Source of the DNA: Sphingomonas sp.
Lineage (GTDB): Bacteria; Pseudomonadota; Alphaproteobacteria; Sphingomonadales; Sphingomonadaceae
Direction: 5' to 3'
Length of the DNA: 64,000 nt
Assembly (NCBI RefSeq): GCF_017304635.1
Contig: NZ_JAFKMA010000004.1
Location: forward strand, 1-64,000
In this document: positions 1 through 6,616 of the stretch, piece after piece
How positions within the stretch are numbered: the stretch's first letter is position 1
Layout of the letters: each line of letters opens with the position of its first letter
Notes under the pieces: generated by a model
The model's input: only the letters and a program-made list of their open reading frames with translations
What the model was told of the DNA's origin: nothing
Databases searched by the model: none
Translations under genes and position numbers: made by a program

Positions 1-24
1 GCCGACCAATTTGCGCATATCCAT
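1..24 (-). CDS. Start of a divergent gene, possibly an XRE regulator (partial, runs off the left edge)
   Basis: Reading leftwards from an ATG at 24-22 gives eight codons, M-D-M-R-K-L-V-G, before the window ends. Sphingomonad XRE-family regulators often begin with such a sequence, and the position, divergent from the operator-like inverted repeat at 41-79 and the XRE gene at 179, suits a regulator. Only eight residues are visible, so both the reality of the gene and its family are tentative. Confidence 0.3.
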
Positions 25-40
25 GCGCAGGAGGATCGTG

Positions 41-79
41 ATTTACATACTTTGAGTTTATCAACTATAGTATGTAAAT
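41..79 (+). promoter_or_regulatory. Promoter overlapped by an inverted-repeat operator
   Basis: A perfect 11-bp inverted repeat (ATTTACATACT at 41-51 and AGTATGTAAAT at 69-79) has a 17-bp centre. It overlaps a good sigma-70-type promoter reading rightwards: TTTACA at 42-47, an 18-bp spacer and TATAGT at 66-71. A dimeric repressor bound here would cover both boxes. The likely binder is the XRE protein encoded at 179-421 or the divergent product at 1-24; that assignment is inference. Confidence 0.6.
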
Positions 80-178
80 GACGATTGGATATGGGATTGG
101 ACCGTGTTAGCGGCCTGATCCGAATAGAGAAGTCGTAGTTCTGGCGTGCGCGTAGGTCCAAGTGGGAGGTGATCATGC

Positions 179-421
179 ATGATCACCGCCCGACAATCGC
201 GGGCCGCACGCGCTTTGCTGGGTTGGACACAGGAGACGCTCGCGGACAAGGCCCGTGTATCCCTCACTGCACTCAAGCGATTGGAATCCGAGAGCAATCT
301 CGGGATCTACGAAAGCACGCGCGACGAGGTGAGACGGGCCTTGGAACGAGATGGGATCGTCTTCTTGAGCTCCGACCAAGGCGTAGGGGTCATGCTTGTC
401 GATCACAAGGTTCGTCGCTGA
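179..421 (+). CDS. Small XRE-type helix-turn-helix regulator
   Basis: This 80-residue protein consists almost entirely of one Cro/CI-type HTH (roughly residues 5-60: a 'RAARALLGWTQETLA' first pair of helices, then 'SLTALKRLE' as the recognition region). The C-terminal tail, with 'VFLSSDQGVGVMLV', is common in short alphaproteobacterial XRE proteins. A GGAGG sits nine bases before the ATG at 179. The gene lies just downstream of the promoter/operator at 41-79, so autoregulation and control of the following transfer genes are likely. No ligand or partner domain is present. Confidence 0.8.
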   Translation: MITARQSRAARALLGWTQETLADKARVSLTALKRLESESNLGIYESTRDEVRRALERDGIVFLSSDQGVGVMLVDHKVRR

Positions 422-541
422 TTATCGGCATATCGCCGCCGTGACGCGATTGTCCGGCGACACGCCTTGCATTCGTAACGGCGTCAGATCATCGTTAACA
501 AATCCCTCCACAGTGGATATTTCGGACATCAGGGGGATGCG

Positions 542-808
542 GTGACGACGCACGACTTCAAGGATGAAGCACCAACGGGATCGGCTCTCACGCCGTACGA
601 CCGGGCGCATATGGCCTTGTACCTGCGCCTGATCGATTCATGGCGCGACGGAGCCGACTGGAGAGAAGCCACACGCACGTTGTTCGGCCTCGATCCTGAC
701 GCTGATCCGGAGCGTTGCCGTCGCGTTCATGCGACACACCTCGCACGGGCGCGCTGGATGTCCGAGCACGGCTACCGCGAAGTCGCGAGAGAGAGCCTTG
801 CCCGTTAG
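542..808 (+). CDS. DUF2285-family small protein of conjugative elements
   Basis: The 88-residue product starts with GTG at 542 after a G-rich Shine-Dalgarno stretch. Its pattern (YDRAHMALYLRLIDSWRDG, a 'LFGLDPDAD' turn, then 'HLARARWMSEHGYREV') fits the short DUF2285-type proteins seen near the rep/par genes of alphaproteobacterial integrative elements. The family is thought to bind DNA, but its role is not established. It stands between the XRE regulator and the frameshifted DUF2285 gene at 910, whose C-terminal part has a similar end, so the two may be related. Confidence 0.65.
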   Translation: MTTHDFKDEAPTGSALTPYDRAHMALYLRLIDSWRDGADWREATRTLFGLDPDADPERCRRVHATHLARARWMSEHGYREVARESLAR

Positions 809-909
809 CGCCCGCGATGCCTCGGGAGCAACACCTGTTGCTTCAACCTGGACTTCCGCGCAACGCAACTCACGGTAATCATTGTCAGTCCGAACTCGAT
901 CGGAAGACG

Positions 910-1696
910 ATGAGGAGCAAAGCTGTGACGCCGGATTCCTCTCAGTGGCGAGCCTCGGCAAATTATGATCACGTCGATAGACTGAGCGCGTCTGACCTTG
1001 CTTGGGAGTGGCTTCGGCGCAATGACGCCTACGACCGTGACTTCACGGCGCTCCTGCATCGCGACATCTCTCCCGAACAAGATCTTGAAGACTTCCGACT
1101 CCGTTGGGGGTTGCGATTTCCCTGTCGATCCGCTGGATCCGCCGCCGGCCGCTCCCGTGCTTTGGTCGCCTACGGACGATACCAGCACTGTTATTCTCGA
1201 CACGGCGCCAGACCTTCTCTCGACGACAACAACAGCGCCGATCTTACCGCCGCCGCTTGCATCTGATTCAATCGGCGCAGATTTCAGACTGTATGACGCT
1301 GGCGTCCCATCGCTGCAGCTTATCCAGATCGGCGAGTCGGCGACGATCACCCCGTTGGTCGCGGTCATCCCGCTCGACATCAGCGGCTTCGACCGTCTGG
1401 AGTCGGTTGAACGCCTGCTCGCGACGCTTCATCACCGCGCCGTGCCACCAGACACGCGGTTGACAGCCCAGCAACGTGCCAGAGCTCGCAGAATGCTCCA
1501 AGCATTCGACGGTTTCCGCGACGGCGCCACGCAGCAGTCGATTGCGCAGGTGATCTTCGATATCGGCGATGTCAGTCGCGACGAATGGCAAGCCTCGTCG
1601 CGCCGACATGCAATCATGTCTCTGCTACGCGAAGCTAGACGCATGATCGAGGGTGGTTACCGTAAACTCCTTCGGCATCGCCGCCGCCGCGGCTAA
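910..1696 (+). pseudogene. DUF2285-type regulatory protein interrupted by a frameshift
   Basis: The protein reads from the ATG at 910 (MRSKAVTPDSSQWRAS..., with the family-like 'LAWEWLRRNDAYDRDF' block) to about 1120. After 'LRWGLRF' that frame turns into unrelated sequence. The frame shifted by one base continues with 'PVDPLDPPPAAPVLW' and a full C-terminal half ('LRLYDAGVP'-like, 'TAQQRARARRMLQAFDG', 'GYRKLLRHRRRRG') to 1696. One extra base near 1112-1128 (a GGGGG run and TTTCCC are there) explains this. It may be a real inactivating mutation, a sequencing error or translational slippage; the sequence alone cannot decide. Confidence 0.65.
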
Positions 1697-1876
1697 CCGG
1701 CTCAGCCCGCCATGCGATGCGCCGCAGACCGCCGGCCTCGGACGACGATCCGATCACGGTGTGGGAATTAGGCTCCCCCCAAATCTCCACGACAACTGAC
1801 CGGCCTTCTTTCGCCACCGTACCCGCAGGCCGCCGCTCATCCGTAGCGGCCGCCGCGAGAGCACGGAGGTTCGATC

Positions 1877-2155
1877 ATGGGCGAGGAAGCCGCCAATCTA
1901 CCGCCACGATACCTGCGCACCGAGGAAGCAGCGCGCTTCTTGGGCCTATCGGAGCGCACCCTTGAAAAGCACCGTACGTATGGCACTGGTCCAACCTATC
2001 GCAAGCTGGGCGGCCGCGTCGTTTATTCCATAAACGACCTTCAAGCCTGGGCTGATCGCGGTCTCGTCACCTCGACCTCCGATCCGAGCGGAAACGTTCC
2101 ACCCGCCAAGCCCCAGAAGGCCGCGTCGCTCGCCGTAGGCCGCACACTGCGCTGA
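1877..2155 (+). CDS. Excisionase/AlpA-type HTH DNA-binding protein
   Basis: The 92-residue product carries a MerR/Xis-like winged HTH in its first ~60 residues: 'YLRTEEAARFLGLSERTLEKHR', then 'GPTYRKLGGRVVYSINDLQAWADRG'. Small proteins of this kind sit next to repA in Tn4371-like and related integrative elements and may act as recombination directionality factors or transcription factors. RepA begins ten bases downstream, so the two are probably co-transcribed. The C-terminal 25 residues are proline- and alanine-rich and unlikely to be folded. An excision role is only a family-level guess. Confidence 0.8.
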   Translation: MGEEAANLPPRYLRTEEAARFLGLSERTLEKHRTYGTGPTYRKLGGRVVYSINDLQAWADRGLVTSTSDPSGNVPPAKPQKAASLAVGRTLR

Positions 2156-2164
2156 GACGGTCGC

Positions 2165-3055
2165 ATGTCGTCCCGTCATCAGCATCACAGCGGCGAGCGC
2201 GCGCAACTCGATCTGTTCCGGGCGCTGCCCGGCGATCTCGCGCCCCGCGACGCGCAGGATCTCATGGCCTATCCGTTTTTTTCGCTCGCCAAGTCGAAGC
2301 GCCTGGCGCCGATCGACTTCAAGGCCGGCGCGGTGAAGATTCGTGTCGAAGCCGTCGCCGAGCATGGCATGGCGACGATCTGGGACGCCGACGTCCTGAT
2401 CTGGGCTGCCTCGCAGATCGTCGAGGCGCGCGACCTTGGGCTCCGCCCGTCGCGCCTGATGGCGACCACCCCCTACGAAATCCTCAACTTCATCGGCCGC
2501 GGCGTGTCGCTGCGCGACTACGACCGCCTCAAGGCAGCGCTCGACCGGCTCCAGTCGACCACCGTCGCGACCTCGATCCGCCAACCGACCGAGCGGCGAA
2601 TGCATCGCTTCTCCTGGATCAACGAATGGAAGGAGCGCGCCGATCATCGCGGCCGCCCGCTCGGTCTCGAATTGATCGTGCCCGATTGGTTCTATGGCGC
2701 GGTGCTCGACGACGCCCTCGTGCTGACGATCGACCGCAATTACTTCGGCCTGACCGGCGGCCTCGAACGCTGGCTGTACCGCCTGGTGCGCAAACATGGC
2801 GGCAAGCAGGAGTTCGGCTGGAGCTTCGACTTCCCCCATCTGCACGCCAAGTCGGGCAGCCTCTCGCCGCTCAAGCATTTTGCCTACGACCTGCGGGACA
2901 TCGTCAAGCGCCAGCCGCTGCCCGGTTACCGGCTGACGATCGAGCAGTGCCTCGGCGGTCCGGAAATCCTCTCCTTCGTGCCGACCGATCCGGATTCCCT
3001 CGGCATCCCGCGCCGCCGTCGCCGCGCCAAATCGCACCCTGGGGATAAGCTGTGA
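2165..3055 (+). CDS. repA: Replication initiator protein A
   Basis: The 296-residue protein matches the plasmid RepA (RPA) type: an early 'QLDLFRALPGDLAPRDAQDLMAYPFFSLAK', a central 'PYEILNFIGRG', and 'DRLQSTTVATSIR' and 'WLYRLVRKHGG' blocks typical of winged-helix initiators. It should bind iterons and start replication of the excised or integrated element. Three iteron-like repeats begin nine bases after its stop, and parA follows, giving a plasmid-like rep-par cassette inside the island. This arrangement is normal for Tn4371-like conjugative elements. Confidence 0.88.
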   Translation: MSSRHQHHSGERAQLDLFRALPGDLAPRDAQDLMAYPFFSLAKSKRLAPIDFKAGAVKIRVEAVAEHGMATIWDADVLIWAASQIVEARDLGLRPSRLMATTPYEILNFIGRGVSLRDYDRLKAALDRLQSTTVATSIRQPTERRMHRFSWINEWKERADHRGRPLGLELIVPDWFYGAVLDDALVLTIDRNYFGLTGGLERWLYRLVRKHGGKQEFGWSFDFPHLHAKSGSLSPLKHFAYDLRDIVKRQPLPGYRLTIEQCLGGPEILSFVPTDPDSLGIPRRRRRAKSHPGDKL

Positions 3056-3063
3056 ATCGCCTC

Positions 3064-3127
3064 GTGCTATCAGGGACCGGCACTATCGTGCCATCGGGGA
3101 CCGGACTCTCGTGCTATCAGGGACCGG
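3064..3127 (+). repeat. Three iteron-like direct repeats next to repA (candidate oriV)
   Basis: A 17-base unit, GTGCTATCAGGGACCGG, occurs at 3064-3080 and identically at 3111-3127. A copy with two changes (GTGCCATCGGGGACCGG) lies at 3088-3104. Start-to-start spacing is 24 and 23 bases, about two helical turns, as expected for iterons bound on one DNA face. The position straight after repA supports a replication origin or a RepA autoregulation site. The rest of the 3056-3263 gap holds no gene that I can support, only an AT-richer stretch around 3170-3210. Confidence 0.7.
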
Positions 3128-3263
3128 AATCGTCGATTCCTCGCGCTGAATCAGCAGCTTGCGAGCCCCGTAACTTATCTAACCTAGATTCCTACGGAAT
3201 CTTTCTAACGCGACCGCGTTTTTCGGCCGCTGTGGACGAGTCCCCGATCGCCGGGAGACCGTC

Positions 3264-3902
3264 ATGATCGTGGCGCTGCTCAACCAGAAGGGCGGCGTCG
3301 GCAAGACGACGCTCGCCCTGCATCTGGCCGGTGAATGGGCTCGCCGTGGGCAGCGTGTCACACTGGTCGACGCCGATCCGCAAGGCTCAGCGCTCGACTG
3401 GTCGCAGCAGCGCGCCCGGGAAGGGCTGGAGCGGCTGTTCGGTGTCGTGGGTCTGGCCCGCGATACGCTCCACCGAGAAGCCCCGGAGCTGGCGCGCGAT
3501 GTCGACCACGTCGTCATTGACGGACCGCCGCGCGTCGCCGGCCTGATGCGCTCGGCGCTGCTTGCTGCCGATCTCGTGCTGATCCCGGTGCAGCCGTCGC
3601 CGCTCGATGGCTGGGCGTCAGCCGAAATGCTGGCGCTGCTCGGCGAGGCGCGCATCTATCGCCCGCAGCTCGCCGCGCGCTTCGTGCTGAACCGCTGCGC
3701 CGCTCGCACGATCCTGGCCCGCGAGACCGCCGAGACGCTGGCGGATCAAGACCCGCCTTTGCTCTCGACCACGATCGGCCAGCGCATCGTGTTTGCCGAC
3801 GTCGTGCAAACCGGTCGGCTCGCCGCCGAGCAGGACGAGGATTGCCCTGGCGCGCGCGAGATCACCGCGCTCGCGGCGGAAGTGGCGAGGGTCGGTGCAT
3901 GA
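3264..3902 (+). CDS. parA: ParA-type partitioning ATPase
   Basis: The 212-residue protein opens with a deviant Walker A motif (NQKGGVGKTT, residues 7-16). It continues with 'VDADPQGSALDW' and a Walker B-like 'HVVIDGPPR', all characteristic of short ParA/Soj ATPases. It should segregate or stabilise the element together with a small centromere-binding partner. The next gene starts within its stop codon (ATGA at 3899) and is the natural candidate. ParA next to RepA is part of the conserved Tn4371-like backbone. Confidence 0.92.
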   Translation: MIVALLNQKGGVGKTTLALHLAGEWARRGQRVTLVDADPQGSALDWSQQRAREGLERLFGVVGLARDTLHREAPELARDVDHVVIDGPPRVAGLMRSALLAADLVLIPVQPSPLDGWASAEMLALLGEARIYRPQLAARFVLNRCAARTILARETAETLADQDPPLLSTTIGQRIVFADVVQTGRLAAEQDEDCPGAREITALAAEVARVGA

Positions 3903-4153
3903 GAGAGCGGTCCTCCAAGCGCAGCTTTGCGGCACGTCCTGCCGATCCCGAAGATTGGATCAAGGCGCCCGACCGCCATTCCCCCCGGTCTCACCCCATC
4001 GAGGATTTCTCGGCGCGGCTGACGATCGACGTCACCGCCGACATGCGGGGCCGCATCAAAATCGCCGCCTTCCAGCGCGGCCAGACCGTCGCCGACATGC
4101 TGCGCGCGCTGTTCGAGCGTGAATTCCCACCCCCGTCAGGAGAAGGACAATGA
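3899..4153 (+). CDS. Small ParA-partner-like protein (RHH-type C-terminus)
   Basis: This 84-residue protein starts in an ATGA overlap with parA. The basic N-terminus (RERSSKRSFAARP) is followed by a segment, 'RLTIDVTADMRGRIKIAAFQRGQTVADMLRALFEREF' across residues ~39-75, that fits a ribbon-helix-helix: one beta strand and two helices. Proteins like this next to parA usually bind centromere repeats. The assignment depends on that fold and on the context; no ParB-type domain is present. Confidence 0.65.
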   Translation: MRERSSKRSFAARPADPEDWIKAPDRHSPRSHPIEDFSARLTIDVTADMRGRIKIAAFQRGQTVADMLRALFEREFPPPSGEGQ

Positions 4154-4671
4154 CCGGCCTTGTCGCCGCGCCAATGCGCTTCGGCCGTGCTGCCGCCGAG
4201 CCGCCGCCCGAAGCTTTCACCCAGGTCGAACTCGTCTGGATCGAGAAGCAGACCGAGCACTGGATTCGCTTCGGTCGCGAGCGGCGCGAGCAGATCCTCG
4301 ACCGCCGCCGCCGCATTCTCTTCTTCCCTCCAGGCAGCGTTCTCGCGCTGGTGCGCTGGGCGGCGAACGAGCACGGCACCGTGGTCTCGCGCCTCGACAT
4401 CCTGCGCACGGTCGAGTGCGACGCGCCGTGTCAGACCGTCCCGACGGTGACGCCCGGCGCAGAGGTCCTGCTGCACGTCGATGGCTGGCCGAAGGTGGAG
4501 CGCATGCTCCAGCTCATCGACGCCATCGAGGCGCGCGGCATCGACCCGATCGAGGTCTCGCCGGACCATTGGCGCCATGTCCACAACCGAATGACCGTCG
4601 GCGAAACGCCGCGCACTTATGGTCCGCGCCAGCACCGCGCCTTTCTCCTGCGCCGGGAGATCGGCGCATGA
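4150..4671 (+). CDS. DUF2840 family conjugative-element protein
   Basis: The 173-residue product starts in an ATGA overlap with the preceding gene and overlaps traF at its end. Features include 'FTQVELVWIEKQTEHWIRFGRE', 'FPPGSVLALVRWAANEHGT' and a C-terminal 'DRMTVGETPRTYGPRQHRAFLLRREIG'-like region, as in the DUF2840 family. That family is found almost only between parA and traF in alphaproteobacterial conjugative elements. No enzymatic motif or membrane segment is visible and its function is not known to me. The tight translational coupling suggests it works with partitioning or early transfer. Confidence 0.75.
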   Translation: MTGLVAAPMRFGRAAAEPPPEAFTQVELVWIEKQTEHWIRFGRERREQILDRRRRILFFPPGSVLALVRWAANEHGTVVSRLDILRTVECDAPCQTVPTVTPGAEVLLHVDGWPKVERMLQLIDAIEARGIDPIEVSPDHWRHVHNRMTVGETPRTYGPRQHRAFLLRREIGA

Positions 4672-5213
4672 CCCGGCTCTCCTACGCCATCATCACGACG
4701 GCGGCCGTCTCGCTTATCGGCGTGGCTTCGATCGCTTCGTTCGCGCCGCGCCTGATCTGGAACGCGTCCGCCAGCACGCCGGTCGGCTTCTACACGATCG
4801 GCGATGTGGGCGCGGTCGACGTGACCGATCTGGTGGCCGTAGACGCGCCCGAGCCGCTCGCAACCTTCCTGTCCGATGGCGGCTACCTGCCGCGCGGCGT
4901 GCCGCTTCTGAAGCGCGTCGCTGCGGTCCCGGGTCAGCGCGTTTGCCGGACCGGGCTCGCCATCACCATCGACGCCGTGCCGATGGGCGACGCGCTCGAT
5001 CGCGATCGTCGCGGTCGCCCGCTCCCGGTGTGGCAGGGCTGCCGCTCGGTCGCGGCCGGCGAACTGTTCCTGATGAACTGGCAAGTCCGCGACAGCCTCG
5101 ACGGTCGCTATTTCGGCCCGCTCCCGGCCTCCGCCGTGATCGGCCGGGCCACCCCTCTCTACACCGACGAGGACGGCGATGGCCGCTTCGTCTGGCGCGC
5201 GCCGACGCGGTGA
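4668..5213 (+). CDS. traF: TraF-like S26 signal peptidase (conjugation)
   Basis: The 181-residue protein has one N-terminal membrane segment (about residues 5-28) and the S26 peptidase hallmarks. These are a catalytic Ser in 'NASASTPVGFY' (near residue 36) and a Lys in 'PLLKRVAAVPGQ' (K82), plus a C-terminal 'FGPLPASAVIGRATPLYT'. In RP4, TraF matures the TrbC pilin by cyclisation, and this is the expected role for the TrbC at 11962. The gene starts in an ATGA overlap with the DUF2840 gene. It acts at the periplasmic face of the inner membrane. Confidence 0.88.
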   Translation: MTRLSYAIITTAAVSLIGVASIASFAPRLIWNASASTPVGFYTIGDVGAVDVTDLVAVDAPEPLATFLSDGGYLPRGVPLLKRVAAVPGQRVCRTGLAITIDAVPMGDALDRDRRGRPLPVWQGCRSVAAGELFLMNWQVRDSLDGRYFGPLPASAVIGRATPLYTDEDGDGRFVWRAPTR

Positions 5214-5259
5214 CGGCACGCCCATGACCCTGTCCACCGCAATCTGAAGGAGACGACCA

Positions 5260-5607
5260 ATGCCCGTGATCGGTCAATTCATACGCGAAAATGACGGCTT
5301 CATCGGCCACCTGACGACGCTGTCTCTGCACCAAGACATCATCATCGTCGCGGCCGAACCGTCCGATGCGGAGAACGCGCCAGACTTCCGCGTCCATGTG
5401 CTCGACACCAACAGCAACGAGACCGGCGCGGAGATCGGCGCCGGCTGGAAGCGCACCGGCGAGAAAGCTGGCGAGTACGTATCGCTGCAACTCGACGATC
5501 CGACCTTTGAACATCCGATCCGCGCCAACCTGTTTCAGTCGGCCGACGACAAATCCGCCTGGGGCCTGCACTGGAACCGCCCGCCGAAGCGCGGCGAGCG
5601 GGACTGA
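5260..5607 (+). CDS. DUF736 family protein
   Basis: The 115-residue protein begins 'MPVIGQFIRENDGFIGHLTTLSL' and ends with 'NRPPKRGERD'. It contains 'GAEIGAGWKRTGEKAGEYVSLQLDDP', the signature of DUF736, a short cytoplasmic family carried almost universally by alphaproteobacterial plasmids and conjugative elements. The function of the family is unknown. An AAGGAG-type site precedes the ATG (5247-5253). It lies between traF and the transglycosylase and is probably part of the same transcription unit. Confidence 0.85.
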   Translation: MPVIGQFIRENDGFIGHLTTLSLHQDIIIVAAEPSDAENAPDFRVHVLDTNSNETGAEIGAGWKRTGEKAGEYVSLQLDDPTFEHPIRANLFQSADDKSAWGLHWNRPPKRGERD

Positions 5608-5610
5608 GCG

Positions 5611-6372
5611 ATGTCCGCTGCCCGCATTCAACCTGTCGTCGGGGGGAGGATCGCCCTCCGACGTACAACCTTCCTCCTCCTTTCCGGCCTGTTACTAGCG
5701 ATGCCGGTAACCGGCCCCGCCAGCGCGCAACAAACGCCGGCAGAGCGGTCGTCGCAAAGCGATCCGTACGCCACCTACATCACCGAGGCCGCACAGCGTT
5801 TCGGCGTTCCTGAAACGTGGATCCGTGCAGTGATGCGCGTCGAAAGCGCGGGCGATGTGCGCGCGATATCGTCGGCCGGCGCGATGGGTTTGATGCAGGT
5901 CATGCCCGCCACTTGGGCCGAACTCCGCGTCCGGCATCGGCTCGGCGGCAATCCCTACGACCCGCGCGACAACATCCTGGCCGGCGCGGCGTATTTGCGC
6001 GAGATGCACGATCGCTACGGTTCGCCCGGCTTCCTGGCGGCCTATAACGCCGGTCCCGGTCGTTACGAGGAGTATCTCGCCGGCCGACCATTACCTGCCG
6101 AAACGCGCGCCTATGTCGCCGCGCTCGCCCCCGTTGTCGGCGGCGGCGAACTCGCCGGGCCCGTCAGGGTGGCCGCGGCCGATCCGCTCGCATGGACACG
6201 GGCGCCGCTCTTCGTCGTGCAGTCGGCCAGCAGCGCGACTGCAACGCCAGTGCGTCGCGGAAGCGCGCCCGGCGACGCCGCAACGACCGATCCGGCGCGC
6301 GATCAGGGCGCGATCGCATCCCAACCCGATGGGCTTTTCGTGGCGCGCAATGCCTATGGAGGCCCCCGATGA
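5611..6372 (+). CDS. Conjugative lytic transglycosylase (VirB1/TrbN type)
   Basis: The 253-residue protein has a signal peptide (hydrophobic residues ~20-39, cleavage likely after ASA) and an SLT fold: 'IRAVMRVESAGDVRAISSAGAMGLMQVMPATW' (catalytic Glu78), 'NPYDPRDNILAGAAYLREM' and 'FLAAYNAGPGRYEEY'. It would open the peptidoglycan for assembly of the transfer channel. The last ~90 residues are low-complexity and probably disordered. It starts four bases after the DUF736 gene and lies just before the candidate transfer origin. Confidence 0.9.
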   Translation: MSAARIQPVVGGRIALRRTTFLLLSGLLLAMPVTGPASAQQTPAERSSQSDPYATYITEAAQRFGVPETWIRAVMRVESAGDVRAISSAGAMGLMQVMPATWAELRVRHRLGGNPYDPRDNILAGAAYLREMHDRYGSPGFLAAYNAGPGRYEEYLAGRPLPAETRAYVAALAPVVGGGELAGPVRVAAADPLAWTRAPLFVVQSASSATATPVRRGSAPGDAATTDPARDQGAIASQPDGLFVARNAYGGPR

Positions 6373-6616
6373 CGGCGTTCGTGCCGGATCGCACCATAGC
6401 GTGGTCTCGCGGACGGAAGGCGGTCCGGGAAGAAGGAGCAGTCAGCACAACCGCACGATGGCGAGATAAAAGCGCGCGAGGTGCGGCTGGGTGCGGTCGT
6501 GTGTTTTCAAAGACTTATTCCGCGTCCGCGCGAGGTGCGCCTGATCGGCACAGCCTGCGCTTTCGCGATTTCCGCAAGAATTTCGGCGGCTTCGCGCGAT
6601 GTGCGGGGCCTCGGCC
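6373..6616 (+). other. Candidate origin of transfer (oriT) upstream of the relaxase
   Basis: This 244-base gap precedes the relaxase. It contains a 16-base direct repeat with one mismatch (GCGCGAGGTGCGGCTG at 6474-6489 and GCGCGAGGTGCGCCTG at 6528-6543), separated by an AT-richer stretch with TTTTCAAAGACTTATTC. Position next to the relaxase gene, repeats and a local AT-rich patch are usual for oriT. No nick-site consensus could be identified. One open frame (6369-6620) crosses the gap but its product is Arg/Ala-rich and unlike a protein. Confidence 0.4.

Noticed and set aside
1946-3037. A 363-codon open frame on the minus strand
   Set aside because: It is antisense to repA and the HTH gene, with shadow-like composition (Arg, Ala and Glu-rich).
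3064-3127. Possible mini CRISPR array
   Set aside because: There are only three units of 17 bases with 6-7-base gaps and no cas genes; iterons next to repA explain it better.
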